Shown here: in pieces, positions 22,413-32,130 of the stretch
Numbering within the stretch: position 1 is the stretch's first letter
Layout: each line of letters begins with the position of its first letter
DNA from: Promethearchaeota archaeon
Lineage (GTDB): Archaea; Asgardarchaeota; Lokiarchaeia; Sigyniarchaeales; Promethearchaeaceae
Length of the DNA stretch: 38,748 nt
Reading direction: 5' to 3'
Assembly (NCBI GenBank): GCA_018238965.1
Contig: JABCSI010000005.1
Coordinates: forward strand, 1 to 38,748
The notes under the pieces: model-generated
Told to the model about the DNA's origin: nothing
Database searches by the model: none
What the model saw: only the letters and a program-made list of their open reading frames with translations
Made by a program: the position numbers and the translations under genes

Positions 22413-23951
22413 ATGAGTGGTCAAGGTATTCAAAACAAGAAATTATATGTTTGCAGGAACTGTAAAAGAGGGTTTCTATATTCAGAAACAGAAGCCCAAA
22501 ATAAATTATGTCGAAATTGTTTAACACAAACATTGGTATTACAGAAAAGACGGACAATTTTTGTTTGTTCTACGTGTAATCGGCATTACGACTCCAGTAA
22601 TATTATTAACTTAGATATACCAAAGGATAAACGCCCTGCTTTTAATTTAGGATCACTTATATGTAATAGAGATGAAACCCCCTTAATTATCCGAAGTTTA
22701 AAAGAAGATATCGGTCAATTGACCCGAAATTTCTATGGAAAGTTCGACCAAGACAAGGAATCCGAGATTTCCCAAGAACGTGAATTTTTAGAAAAACTCC
22801 AGCAATTGCGTTCTGAAGATGTTGACTATGAAAAAGATATCTTATCCTCCGTTGCCCCATTAGATGAAGCTGGCGCATTAAGTGGCGATTATTTCAACCG
22901 GAAATCCACTTGGTGGTATGGAGAGAAATTTGACACTCCCCATGCCAACGAATTTTGGCGCCATTATTTCATTGAGCGCAAAATTTACGACCCTGCAAAC
23001 TTTTTGGGAAATGGAAAAAGAGTTTTAAAAATTAAAGAGCTTTTGGATGAGGTAAACCTCTATCTTCTTAATCCCGATAAGCTTAACCCTGGCTATCCGG
23101 TTGTTGACCATCTTGATAATGGAAAAATTTATTATGTGGGTGATACCCACGGATCCATTTTTGATCTCGATCAGTGCATTAAATTCTTTGTAAATGAGAT
23201 TGAAAAGGCGCTGAGAAACGATTATCCCGTTCTGATTATATTTGCGGGGGATTATGTCGATCGCAACGAAATGGATATTCATAATTTGCTCTATCTCTTC
23301 AGTTTTGCCCTCCAATTTCCCCAACATGTTCGCTTACTGCGTGGTAATCATGAGGAAGTGACCATCAATATGCAATATGGGTTTTGGGATAATATCAATA
23401 AATATCTCCCGAATTCTTATCTCTTCAACGATTTCGAATATACGTTCATGAACCTCCCTCTGACGCATGTTGCACATACCCCCAAGGGTTCTGTTATGAC
23501 TTTGCACGGTGGTGTACCGTTCTATCCTGAAAATTACGAAACCCTCCCTAAGACTCCCCGTATTGTCGATGGGACGGTGGTGCTGAAGCCCAGCTATTCA
23601 ACCGTGGACGAAATGGATGTTTTATCACGGCAAATCCTGTGGGGTGATCCCGAAGACCGAATGCCGCCGAATATGTACTATCTTCCCAGCAGACGTGGGG
23701 TTGGTTATAGCTTTGGTCGGGAAGTTTTCGAAGAGTTTATGAAAGTGAACGAAATCCATCGTATTATTCGGTCACATGAGGTCTTTTTGGATGGCCATAA
23801 GGAATACTTCGATAACCGCCTGTTTAGTCTTTTCTCCTCTTCGAGCTACGGAAGTCGGGAGATCGAGGCAAAAATTTTGGAACTCGATCTGTCTAAGGAG
23901 TGGGATTCCAATTGGAGATACATTACTATCTTGGATGGGTTGGATGTTTGA
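22413..23951 (+). CDS. PPP-family Ser/Thr phosphatase with N-terminal tandem zinc ribbons
   Basis: Residues 1-90 hold two CxxC-CxxC ribbons (C14/C17, C33/C36, then C52/C55 with a further Cys84). A helical linker follows, then a full PPP catalytic domain: GDTHGS (243-248), GDYVDRN (279-285), RGNHE (310-314), HGG (365-367) and RSHE (453-456). These are the metal and catalytic positions of eukaryotic PP1/PP2A-type phosphatases. It should remove phosphate from Ser/Thr of partner proteins in the cytosol. The ribbon pair matches that of the kinase at 33266-35200 in spacing and local sequence. The catalytic domain is paralogous to the phosphatase at 32131-33264. Confidence 0.93.
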   Translation: MSGQGIQNKKLYVCRNCKRGFLYSETEAQNKLCRNCLTQTLVLQKRRTIFVCSTCNRHYDSSNIINLDIPKDKRPAFNLGSLICNRDETPLIIRSLKEDIGQLTRNFYGKFDQDKESEISQEREFLEKLQQLRSEDVDYEKDILSSVAPLDEAGALSGDYFNRKSTWWYGEKFDTPHANEFWRHYFIERKIYDPANFLGNGKRVLKIKELLDEVNLYLLNPDKLNPGYPVVDHLDNGKIYYVGDTHGSIFDLDQCIKFFVNEIEKALRNDYPVLIIFAGDYVDRNEMDIHNLLYLFSFALQFPQHVRLLRGNHEEVTINMQYGFWDNINKYLPNSYLFNDFEYTFMNLPLTHVAHTPKGSVMTLHGGVPFYPENYETLPKTPRIVDGTVVLKPSYSTVDEMDVLSRQILWGDPEDRMPPNMYYLPSRRGVGYSFGREVFEEFMKVNEIHRIIRSHEVFLDGHKEYFDNRLFSLFSSSSYGSREIEAKILELDLSKEWDSNWRYITILDGLDV

Positions 23952-24087
23952 ATTGCCGATAGGGTACCAAAGTTAGTGTAATCATAATTTAGATTTTTGA
24001 GTGAATATCGAAAATATTCTACTAAAACTAAAAAAATAATTAATTAAGAAAAAATATGCTTCAAAGGATTTCTTCTCTGAAATTCCG

Positions 24088-24897
24088 TTAAACCTTCTGC
24101 AATACATAGGAATAATACTGGATCGTGCCATCGGCGAATAGCTGAAATCGACGGGATCCCTTTGCTCCAGAAAATTCAGCACATGAGTTATGCAAGAATT
24201 TAGGGGTCTTTTCTTGAGCAAGCCGGATTCGACGATCTGAGTCTATCTCCAGAGCTGCCACTACATTGCGAAGAATGTTTTTTTCCGATTCAATCGTAAA
24301 TCCTGCCTCCAAAAATTGGGTTTTCAGAACAGCATTTCCCTCCTCAGTGCGCATATCAGAAAATAACAGATGTCCGCCGGGTTTTAAGGTTCGATACACT
24401 TCGTTGAGAAAGCCCGCCATATTTGCATAACACCTGGACGACTCAACATTAACAACTGCATCAAAGCGTTCATCCTCAAAGGGGAGATCCTCGGCTTTTC
24501 CTCTGATAAAAGATAATCCAGGTATGTTATATTTTTCATTGCAAAATTTTATCGCCTTGGACGATAAATCGAGCCCAATATAGGACTTGGTGTTTAAATA
24601 TCGTGAGATATACGATGCACCACCACCCCTTCCACACCCTACTTCTAGCACGTCCTTATTCTCAACTGGGATTTTTTGCACATCATGATGATATAAATTA
24701 ATGCAATAACGCTCGTTTTCGTCTTCTAATTTGAGGTTTAGCGGCCGAAATTCGCCATTCATCCCGCAAAACCCATAATTCATGAACTTAACATCTAATG
24801 CTTCATCATGTGAGACCAGATAATTATGCCAAATTCGCCACAGGGGACGTCGTAAAAACTTTGGTAACTCCGCATATCGCTCCATCAGATTTCTCAT
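24088..24897 (-). CDS. Class I SAM-dependent methyltransferase
   Basis: Motif I is DVLEVGCGRGGG (82-93). Acidic motif II YIGLDLS follows (the Asp binds the ribose), then GKAEDLPFEDERFDAVVNVES (motif III/IV) and LNEVYRTLKPGGHLLFSDM. This is the UbiE/PTM-like arrangement used for methylation of lipids, quinones and other small molecules. The N-terminal ~80 residues have a basic, aromatic helix (FLRRPLWRIWHNYLV) that may touch membrane, in line with a lipid substrate. It stands alone on the minus strand between a phosphatase and an alpha-mannosidase. The acceptor is unknown. Confidence 0.87.
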   Translation of the reverse strand: MRNLMERYAELPKFLRRPLWRIWHNYLVSHDEALDVKFMNYGFCGMNGEFRPLNLKLEDENERYCINLYHHDVQKIPVENKDVLEVGCGRGGGASYISRYLNTKSYIGLDLSSKAIKFCNEKYNIPGLSFIRGKAEDLPFEDERFDAVVNVESSRCYANMAGFLNEVYRTLKPGGHLLFSDMRTEEGNAVLKTQFLEAGFTIESEKNILRNVVAALEIDSDRRIRLAQEKTPKFLHNSCAEFSGAKGSRRFQLFADGTIQYYSYVLQKV

Positions 24898-25053
24898 AAT
24901 TCTCTTATTATATTAGATTGTTAGATTATTTAATAGAATTGATGCCTATCCTTGACATGGAGACAGAAACGTCTATTTCACTTCGCAGATTTCGATTTCG
25001 AGTGACTATTGTATATTCAATACTTTTACTTTGGACCTTGTAAATAATTAACT

Positions 25054-28000
25054 ATGGGTGACTCTGGTAAAAAAACCATTAAAAAAATCAATAGAAAAAC
25101 CTTCAAAAAAAGCGGGAATGTGGGTCATTACTCTGGATCGGAGCGACTAGATCCTGCCCAATTTGAGGAAAGGGATCTTGATCTTCCCCATGCTAAGAAA
25201 TTTTGGTTGGAGGAGCAACTCAATTCGCAAAAATTTAAAGACGAAATGGCGACATTACTATCAGAATTTGAACAAAAACTCGCTCCCGCAACCTTTAGCA
25301 ACCATCAAATTTACATGTGTGGCCAAAGTCATATTGACATGTGCTGGCTGTGGAGATACGAGCAAACCCGTAAAAAGGGGATTAAAACACTTCGTAAAGT
25401 TGTCACACATGCAAGATTATTCTCGGATTTCAAATATGCTGTATCGGAACCACAATTACTTCAATGGATTAAGGAAGACGATCCTGAATTGTTCGCTGAA
25501 ATCCAAGAGTTAAATCGTGGCGGACAAATCGAACTGGTTGGAGGGTCGTGGGTTGAACCGGATTGCATGATGCCCAGCGGTGAATCCATGGTACGTCAAC
25601 GGTTATTCGGTATGCGTTTTTTCCGGGATGAATTCGGTAAATTACCCGAAGTGGAATGGTTTTTGGATTCCTTCGGATATAATCGTGGCTTACCCCAAAT
25701 ATTGCGTAAATCGGGCGCCAATTACTTCTGGACCACCAAAATAACATGGAATAAGGACACAATATTTCCCCTGGTACATTTTTACTGGCAATCCCCAGAT
25801 GGGAGCCGTATCCTAACAAGCAATTTTGGCCAGAACCGGGAAATGTTTGATCAATGGTCCAAGTTTCATCCAGGAAGACATCTATCGCTTCCGTCCACTC
25901 CCCTCGTATGGAATTATTCCCAAGATTATTCCAATTTTGAGCAATATGCCGATTTCACCAAACCCATTATCCCGGTTGGATTTTTTAACGGTGCAGGGGA
26001 TGGCGGCCACGGTCCCACCCATCAAGAAGTCGCCCAAATGATTACTTTACGTGATCTGGCAGAGAAAAAAGGATATCGTTGGAATTGGGCCGGAGTTTCC
26101 GATTATTTTACTGCTCTTGAGGCTTACGGTCCGGATTTGCGAATTTGGGATGATGAATTGTATTTAGAAACTCATCGGGGAACCTTCACAGTCCACGCTG
26201 CAGTAAAGCGTCATAATCGGCGGTTGGAAGCCCGAATTCTCAGCATTGAGCGATTAGCTACCTTGACCTCACTCCAAAACCCTGCGTATAATTTTCCACG
26301 GCAAGAGATGGAAAGGATATGGAAACTAATTTTGCTCAATCAGTTTCACGATATGTTGCCCGGAAGTTCTATTCCCGAAGTTTACGATGATGCTTATGAT
26401 ATTTGGCATGAATGCGACACAGTGTTGGATTCCATAATCAATGATATTTCCACATTTGTATTGGCTGATTTACCTCCCAAGCGAGATTCATTAAACGCCC
26501 TAATGCTCTTCAATCCCTTGAATTGGAATCGCAAAACCCGAGTCTTCATTCCTCTATCCCTTATATCCCATCCCCCGGCGCAGAAAAATCCTATTGACTT
26601 GCTGCCCTATGCGCGATTGTATTTCAAGCGTAAGGGACAGGTAACCTCAACCATCTGCCAACCCGTAACGGCGGAAAATGTTGATGATATTCAGAATGAT
26701 ATGCAAAATTACGGCGAAGGGTGGTGGACTGTACTTGAACTGGAAGGCAATGAAATTCTTACTGCAGTTCTCAAAATTAAAAAAGTGCAATCTCCTCCAT
26801 TATTTGTTACAGAATCCCCTGCTCCGCGTATTACTAACCGAAGATTGTCTGTGGAGTTTGATCCCAAATCCGGTGCTCTGTTGAAAATCACAAATCAGCA
26901 TATCAATCACGGTAAAAATCTTCTATACGGTTCCCGCAATCTAATAGTGGAAGGATTTCAAGATAAGGGAAGCCTTGAGTATCCGGCATGGGATTTGCAA
27001 AAAGAATATTGGAAACACCCCCTGAAAGATAACCAAATGCAATCCCAAAATAGCAAAATCACCATAAGGGATCGTGGTCCGATCTTCTCTACTTTGCAAA
27101 TCACCAAAGAATTTGCAGCTACTACAATTTTTCAGACCTTTCAACTGTTCCAAGATGATCCGGTCCTCTATAGCTCGTGGGCAGCCGATTGGAAACAAAA
27201 AAACGTGTTATTGAAGATAGGGCTTCACACAAATACCAATGCCACCACGGACACCAGTGATCAGATGTATTGTGCTGAAGAATGCTCTACATTACCTGAC
27301 AATTCCGCAGATAGAGCCCGGTTTGAGAAAATTATGCACCAATATGTTGATGTTTCAACCCCCGATAACCAATGGGGAATTGCCTTCATCAACGAAGGAA
27401 AATACGCATACGATGCCAGTGGAGGACGATTGCGCATTACATTGCATCGAAGTCCTAAATACCCGCGGCCCACTTCAGAGGCATGGGTTAACTTAGAACG
27501 TCGTGAGCGGAGAAGAGAAAAGAAGGGCAAAACCCCAGGTAATTCTGGATTAGGTCCCCAGAGTGCCCGATTTGGTATTCTTCCACATCTTGGTGGGGCA
27601 CTGTCTACTGGAAAAGGGACGCCATCATCACTTGTATATAAAAAAGCCGAAGAATTTAATCATCCCATTCTTGTGAGTCAAGTTGTGAATCAAATCACCC
27701 CGAAAGAATCCACAAAACCTACTAAACCTACCAAGTTGGCGCCCGAACCAACCGCTAACGCATTCATACTTCCCCACAACATAAAGCTAAGTGTTTTTAA
27801 ACCCGAAGAATGGGAGGGTGAAAGTAGCCAGACCCCAGAAAAACGTGAATTTATCCTGCGTTTCGTTGAATTTTGTGGATATGCAACCGAAAAAGTGTCG
27901 ATCCAATTTCCATTGATCCTGGAAAATAGGGTTTCTAATATTTGTGAAGTAGATTTATTGGAACGGGAATTACCTAACCTGATACTGGATTGGCATAAAG

Positions 28001-28068
28001 CTACCCAAACGTTGAGTACATCCTTTGGACCCTTCGAAATCAAATCAATCAAGATTCAACTCAAATAG
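25054..28068 (+). CDS. GH38 alpha-mannosidase
   Basis: The 1004-residue protein has the class II alpha-mannosidase layout. The N-terminal catalytic domain opens with QSHIDMCWLWRYEQT (zinc ligands His93 and Asp95). It continues with QIELVGGSWVEPDCMMPSGE and VEWFLDSFGYN (nucleophile Asp205), then NQFHDMLPGSSI (zinc-ligand His region). The C-terminal beta domains run to the end. It hydrolyses alpha-linked mannose, probably from glycans or glycoproteins; there is no signal peptide, so it works in the cytosol. Unusual additions are a basic insert (RRERRREKKGK) after RSPKYPRP near residue 805 and a TKPTKPTK low-complexity run near 890, both in the C-terminal region. No operon partner is present. 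Confidence 0.93.
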   Translation: MGDSGKKTIKKINRKTFKKSGNVGHYSGSERLDPAQFEERDLDLPHAKKFWLEEQLNSQKFKDEMATLLSEFEQKLAPATFSNHQIYMCGQSHIDMCWLWRYEQTRKKGIKTLRKVVTHARLFSDFKYAVSEPQLLQWIKEDDPELFAEIQELNRGGQIELVGGSWVEPDCMMPSGESMVRQRLFGMRFFRDEFGKLPEVEWFLDSFGYNRGLPQILRKSGANYFWTTKITWNKDTIFPLVHFYWQSPDGSRILTSNFGQNREMFDQWSKFHPGRHLSLPSTPLVWNYSQDYSNFEQYADFTKPIIPVGFFNGAGDGGHGPTHQEVAQMITLRDLAEKKGYRWNWAGVSDYFTALEAYGPDLRIWDDELYLETHRGTFTVHAAVKRHNRRLEARILSIERLATLTSLQNPAYNFPRQEMERIWKLILLNQFHDMLPGSSIPEVYDDAYDIWHECDTVLDSIINDISTFVLADLPPKRDSLNALMLFNPLNWNRKTRVFIPLSLISHPPAQKNPIDLLPYARLYFKRKGQVTSTICQPVTAENVDDIQNDMQNYGEGWWTVLELEGNEILTAVLKIKKVQSPPLFVTESPAPRITNRRLSVEFDPKSGALLKITNQHINHGKNLLYGSRNLIVEGFQDKGSLEYPAWDLQKEYWKHPLKDNQMQSQNSKITIRDRGPIFSTLQITKEFAATTIFQTFQLFQDDPVLYSSWAADWKQKNVLLKIGLHTNTNATTDTSDQMYCAEECSTLPDNSADRARFEKIMHQYVDVSTPDNQWGIAFINEGKYAYDASGGRLRITLHRSPKYPRPTSEAWVNLERRERRREKKGKTPGNSGLGPQSARFGILPHLGGALSTGKGTPSSLVYKKAEEFNHPILVSQVVNQITPKESTKPTKPTKLAPEPTANAFILPHNIKLSVFKPEEWEGESSQTPEKREFILRFVEFCGYATEKVSIQFPLILENRVSNICEVDLLERELPNLILDWHKATQTLSTSFGPFEIKSIKIQLK

Positions 28069-28236
28069 ATTATTATTCTAACACACTTTTTTCACTTTTG
28101 GGCCACATCGATGATACTTCATTTTTTTTACCCATGGTATTTCCATTTGATTTTCATTACTCCTCTCGTCTATCCACAATGTTATTAAGATCAAAACGCA
28201 AATGATAATTGTTGGAGTAAAGGAGTTATTTCTTAT

Positions 28237-31200
28237 ATGAGCGAAAATTGTAATCAGTGCGGAGAAACCGTGAAATATTCGAAAAGTCGGTTCTGTAATT
28301 CATGTGGGGCTGAGATACGACCATTAGAGGTAGTGTTTACACCGTCCCTTGATGAAAATGCGATTGGCTTCAATAAATTCTTAGAACAGATAAAAATCAA
28401 ATACTATGAGCAGGTATATGATATAAATCTCTGGTTAGCCAAAAAATCGGTGAATTTATTCAATTCTCGCATGTATCTATCTAGGAATCTTTCTATTTTG
28501 CAACAAGTTCCGATTTTTGAACGAACGGAAAAGTTAGAAGACACTACTCTGGAAGCGAAAGAAATTTCCATTAAAATCCGTTCAGAATCCGAAACAATTC
28601 AACATACATATCAAACCGCCAAAGATGTATTTGATCAAGGCGAACTCGTAGAAGCTAAAGTAAAATTGGAACCTGCACATTCAACAGCCAAGAAGTTTGG
28701 CTTCTACCAATGGATTTCAGACATTATTCAACTTGAAACTCAAATCGCTGATAATTTAACTTGCCTCCAAAGTCTCGAAAAAATTCACCTTCCTGAGAAT
28801 CTACCCACTGAAAAAGTCGAATCTTCCCTCCTTTTTAGTTATTACAAACTCCTCCAACTGGAAAATTTTATCAATGCCCGAAATAGTGATCCTAAGACAA
28901 CTTTAAAAATTATTTCTCAAGTAGTAACAAAGATGGAAGGTCAAAAATCGATTCTTACAGACAAATTTAAAGAAATTAATCGAAACATCCCTGAATTTGG
29001 ATTTGGGGATAAAATTAAGTATTCAATTGAGTCTACCATTAAGAATTTCACATATTTCAAATCCCATTTCAAATTTAATAAGTTATTAGCCCAAGGAGAA
29101 GTATATTCAAATCTCCCCAAAGCTTGGGAAAGCCTACAAACAGCCCAAAAAATCATAGACGATGAGTCGGTTTTGATTTATACCGATAAAATTGCAGAGT
29201 TCAAGTTAATTTTAGAAAAAGCACGCAGTTTAGTTGCCCAATTGACTGAAGAGAAAAATGCTACAGTGGAAAAGACTTTGGAGTTGATGCAAAAATTTGA
29301 ATTCGAAGAGGCAATTAAGCTTATTGCAGCAACCATTGAAAACTTAACAGCATATTCCATGAATGTCTTAATCGGGCAGCTCGAAGAGCAAATTTCCTTT
29401 GTGCGTTATAATCAAGAAATTGATACGGAATTAGTGACAATAAATGATATTTACGATTTGGGAGATTATTTGGAAGCCCAAAGTCAGATTGATGCTCTTC
29501 AAAAACGTGCATCCCATGACGATGCTGAATTTGAAGTTGTGGAGAATCTTAATAGAAAAATTACAGAATTTCAAGAGAAGATCACCCTCAGTCGCACTAA
29601 AGGAGAAACTTTGCTAATTGATGAGTTAGACGAAATTTGGCGCGTTTTGATGGAAAATTTAACCTTCGCAGATAGTTCCCGCATCTTAATCGAGAAAAAG
29701 GATCTTGCCCATAAACAAGAGTATAAAGCAGCAGCAAAAAAAATCGATTCACTGATAAAAAATCTCGAACTCAATCAGCAATCCTATGGGTTCTTGCAGA
29801 ACATGGAAAAATTATTCCAAGAAGGAGAATTTGCTCAAACTAAAACCGTAATGGATGAATTAGAAAAACGTATCAAGAAATCTAAAAAAGATCATTTCCC
29901 TCTCCTTATCCAAAAGATCGAAGATTTTAAAGATTCCCTCTCTAAATCCATTTCAGATGAAGAAAATATTCTCAAGGGTGAAATTTCTAAAGCCCAGAAA
30001 CTGGTTGCCGATAGTCTTGAATTCTTCCAAGCCACAGAAATTTTAAGTAACTGTAAAGATCGAGCCGATATCGCAGGTTTGAATAATATTTCTAAACAAA
30101 TAGATATTATTAGCCAAAATTTTGTAGAAAATCAACGCTTACAAACAGAACAAGTGAGCTTTGAATCACGAATCCAAGAGGGTAAAATCCAAGAAGCTAA
30201 ACTTGGGTTGGAGGAATTATTGAAGACCGTATACAAGAACCCAAAAATATACTTACCCTTAATCAAGCAAAATTTGGAATCCATAATCGGAAAACTCAAT
30301 AAAATTATTGAAGAAGAAGAAGCCACTATTCACAAAAAGATTGAGGAATTCCACGATCTAATGGATAAATCATTGGATTTCAAAGAACCTATTGTCATAA
30401 TCGAGGAATTGGTACGAAGGATTAAATTAAATGGATTTTTCCAATATGATGATATTTTGGATCAATTGACCCAGAAAATTGCCCACAATAATCAAAAAGT
30501 TACTGAATTAGCCTCCGTGCAAAAAATCTTTGAAGAAGGCGATATTAATATTGCAGAAAAGGAAGCCAGTCAGTTATTGAAGCAAATTGAAAGTGAATTG
30601 AAGAAAACTCCCAGAATTTATGGGATCGCAATCAAAAACGCTGTAGAATTACTGAATTCCGAAATAGAAACCGCTTTAAAAGACGGGTTGGATAAACTTT
30701 CCACTGATTTTGCAGATATTACCGAGCTTGCCCAAACAGCCTTAGATTTCACTGAGATCTTACAAAAACTTAAAAATTACCAAATTCGAGCCCAAAGACT
30801 CGGCGAGGAAAACCTAAAAAATCAAATAATAGTTTTGGAATCCCAAGTCCAGTATAATTCGAATTTAGTTGCAAAACATAACACCTTAGCTGCAAAATAT
30901 CAACGGATGGAGGATTTCCTTCAAACTCTCCGGGAAATTAAAAATTTAGCCACCACCACCAAAACAGATCCAGCAGTTTTTGATCAGATAAAAAGTATCC
31001 TTGAGGCCCTTCAAGATCGCGTCGATGACGATAGTTCTGATCGGGAAGAAAGAATGCGAACTTCATTACAAAATATCATCAAAGAAGAATTGGACGTTCT
31101 GGATTTTGCAAAAGCAGGTGAATCATTACGGGGATTGCAGGAAACGGCCCAAGGGTTAGCTATTACAACGTTTAATACGGAAATTAATAAATTTCTAATG

Positions 31201-32007
31201 ATCTGCCAATCCCATAAAAATTTCAAGATTCGGGCGGAATCTGCACTTGTAAAACATAAAGTAGGTGGAATCATGGAAGCGCGGGAAGCTTTAGCGGATG
31301 TACAAAGTGATTTGGGACATCATGATGGGCCCGTGCTAGATGCAATGGTTACTTTTGTAAAGACGAATCATGATGCAATTGATGCTGAAATTACGAAGGA
31401 AATTGCAGATATTACAAAAGATGTTAAAGGGCGCTTATTGAATTTAATAGAATCTAAGAAAGGGGAAGAGGCTTACTTTATTTTAGAAGAAAAACTTGAA
31501 AGGGTCCGATATCTCGAATCCAAAGAATTACTCGCAGAAATTCCCGATTTAATGAAATTGTGCACCCTGCAATTTGATCCAATGGATAAGAAATATCGGA
31601 AAAAACGCAAAATACAAGATCTACAATTTTTGGAGAAAGAAATTGGACAGGTTTCAACCACCCTCATGCCTAAAGCAGCTACTAGAACCTCTACTGTGCA
31701 AACCATGATGGTACAAAGAGATTTTCAAATACAGGAAAAAACTCCTGAATTCGATACAAAGAAAGAGCTACGGGAGTATAAAATTAATCTGAGAATGAAA
31801 CAGCGTGCTCGAGTTGTAAAACCACCCAAAATCGCCGAAAACCTAAATAATAAAGTCAGAAATTCCACGACACGAGTTCAACTCCAAGCATTCGATTGCC
31901 AAACAAATCGCCCCCAAAAGCGCACCCAAACTACCTGTGCCAATTGCGGGGCCCACCAGAAGAATGCAATTGTTGTCTTCTGTGATTTTTGCGGTAAGCC
32001 ATTGTAA
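28237..32007 (+). CDS. Giant helical-repeat protein capped by zinc ribbons at both ends
   Basis: The 1256-residue protein has a zinc ribbon at the N-terminus (C5/C8, C20/C23) and another at the extreme C-terminus (C1234/C1237, C1249/C1252). Between them is almost pure alpha-helix, rich in Glu/Lys/Leu/Ile. A recurring pattern of a short EG(E/D/K) turn followed by ...A-K/E...L-L-K-x-I, a Pro or Tyr, and I-K-x-x-h-E-x-h is visible at about 131, 284, 405, 526, 645, 764, ~888 and ~1006, mostly 119-122 residues apart. This suggests spectrin-like bundles in an extended rod. A basic low-complexity tail (~1120-1215) precedes the last ribbon. No enzymatic motif is seen, so a scaffold or cytoskeletal role is likely. 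The region 28069-28236 upstream carries only its promoter. Confidence 0.85.
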   Translation: MSENCNQCGETVKYSKSRFCNSCGAEIRPLEVVFTPSLDENAIGFNKFLEQIKIKYYEQVYDINLWLAKKSVNLFNSRMYLSRNLSILQQVPIFERTEKLEDTTLEAKEISIKIRSESETIQHTYQTAKDVFDQGELVEAKVKLEPAHSTAKKFGFYQWISDIIQLETQIADNLTCLQSLEKIHLPENLPTEKVESSLLFSYYKLLQLENFINARNSDPKTTLKIISQVVTKMEGQKSILTDKFKEINRNIPEFGFGDKIKYSIESTIKNFTYFKSHFKFNKLLAQGEVYSNLPKAWESLQTAQKIIDDESVLIYTDKIAEFKLILEKARSLVAQLTEEKNATVEKTLELMQKFEFEEAIKLIAATIENLTAYSMNVLIGQLEEQISFVRYNQEIDTELVTINDIYDLGDYLEAQSQIDALQKRASHDDAEFEVVENLNRKITEFQEKITLSRTKGETLLIDELDEIWRVLMENLTFADSSRILIEKKDLAHKQEYKAAAKKIDSLIKNLELNQQSYGFLQNMEKLFQEGEFAQTKTVMDELEKRIKKSKKDHFPLLIQKIEDFKDSLSKSISDEENILKGEISKAQKLVADSLEFFQATEILSNCKDRADIAGLNNISKQIDIISQNFVENQRLQTEQVSFESRIQEGKIQEAKLGLEELLKTVYKNPKIYLPLIKQNLESIIGKLNKIIEEEEATIHKKIEEFHDLMDKSLDFKEPIVIIEELVRRIKLNGFFQYDDILDQLTQKIAHNNQKVTELASVQKIFEEGDINIAEKEASQLLKQIESELKKTPRIYGIAIKNAVELLNSEIETALKDGLDKLSTDFADITELAQTALDFTEILQKLKNYQIRAQRLGEENLKNQIIVLESQVQYNSNLVAKHNTLAAKYQRMEDFLQTLREIKNLATTTKTDPAVFDQIKSILEALQDRVDDDSSDREERMRTSLQNIIKEELDVLDFAKAGESLRGLQETAQGLAITTFNTEINKFLMICQSHKNFKIRAESALVKHKVGGIMEAREALADVQSDLGHHDGPVLDAMVTFVKTNHDAIDAEITKEIADITKDVKGRLLNLIESKKGEEAYFILEEKLERVRYLESKELLAEIPDLMKLCTLQFDPMDKKYRKKRKIQDLQFLEKEIGQVSTTLMPKAATRTSTVQTMMVQRDFQIQEKTPEFDTKKELREYKINLRMKQRARVVKPPKIAENLNNKVRNSTTRVQLQAFDCQTNRPQKRTQTTCANCGAHQKNAIVVFCDFCGKPL

Positions 32008-32130
32008 GAATGGAATATTGTTAATACTTGCCAAAAACTTTTTTTCCTAATTATTCTGTCGTGCTATTACAGACAAATACATGTATAAATATAGCTTTCA
32101 CAACTTGATTAGAATGTCGATTACCGGATT

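Noticed and set aside
25469-25819. A 116-codon antisense frame in the alpha-mannosidase gene
   Set aside because: The sense frame encodes conserved GH38 motifs across the same bases; the antisense frame has no recognisable pattern.
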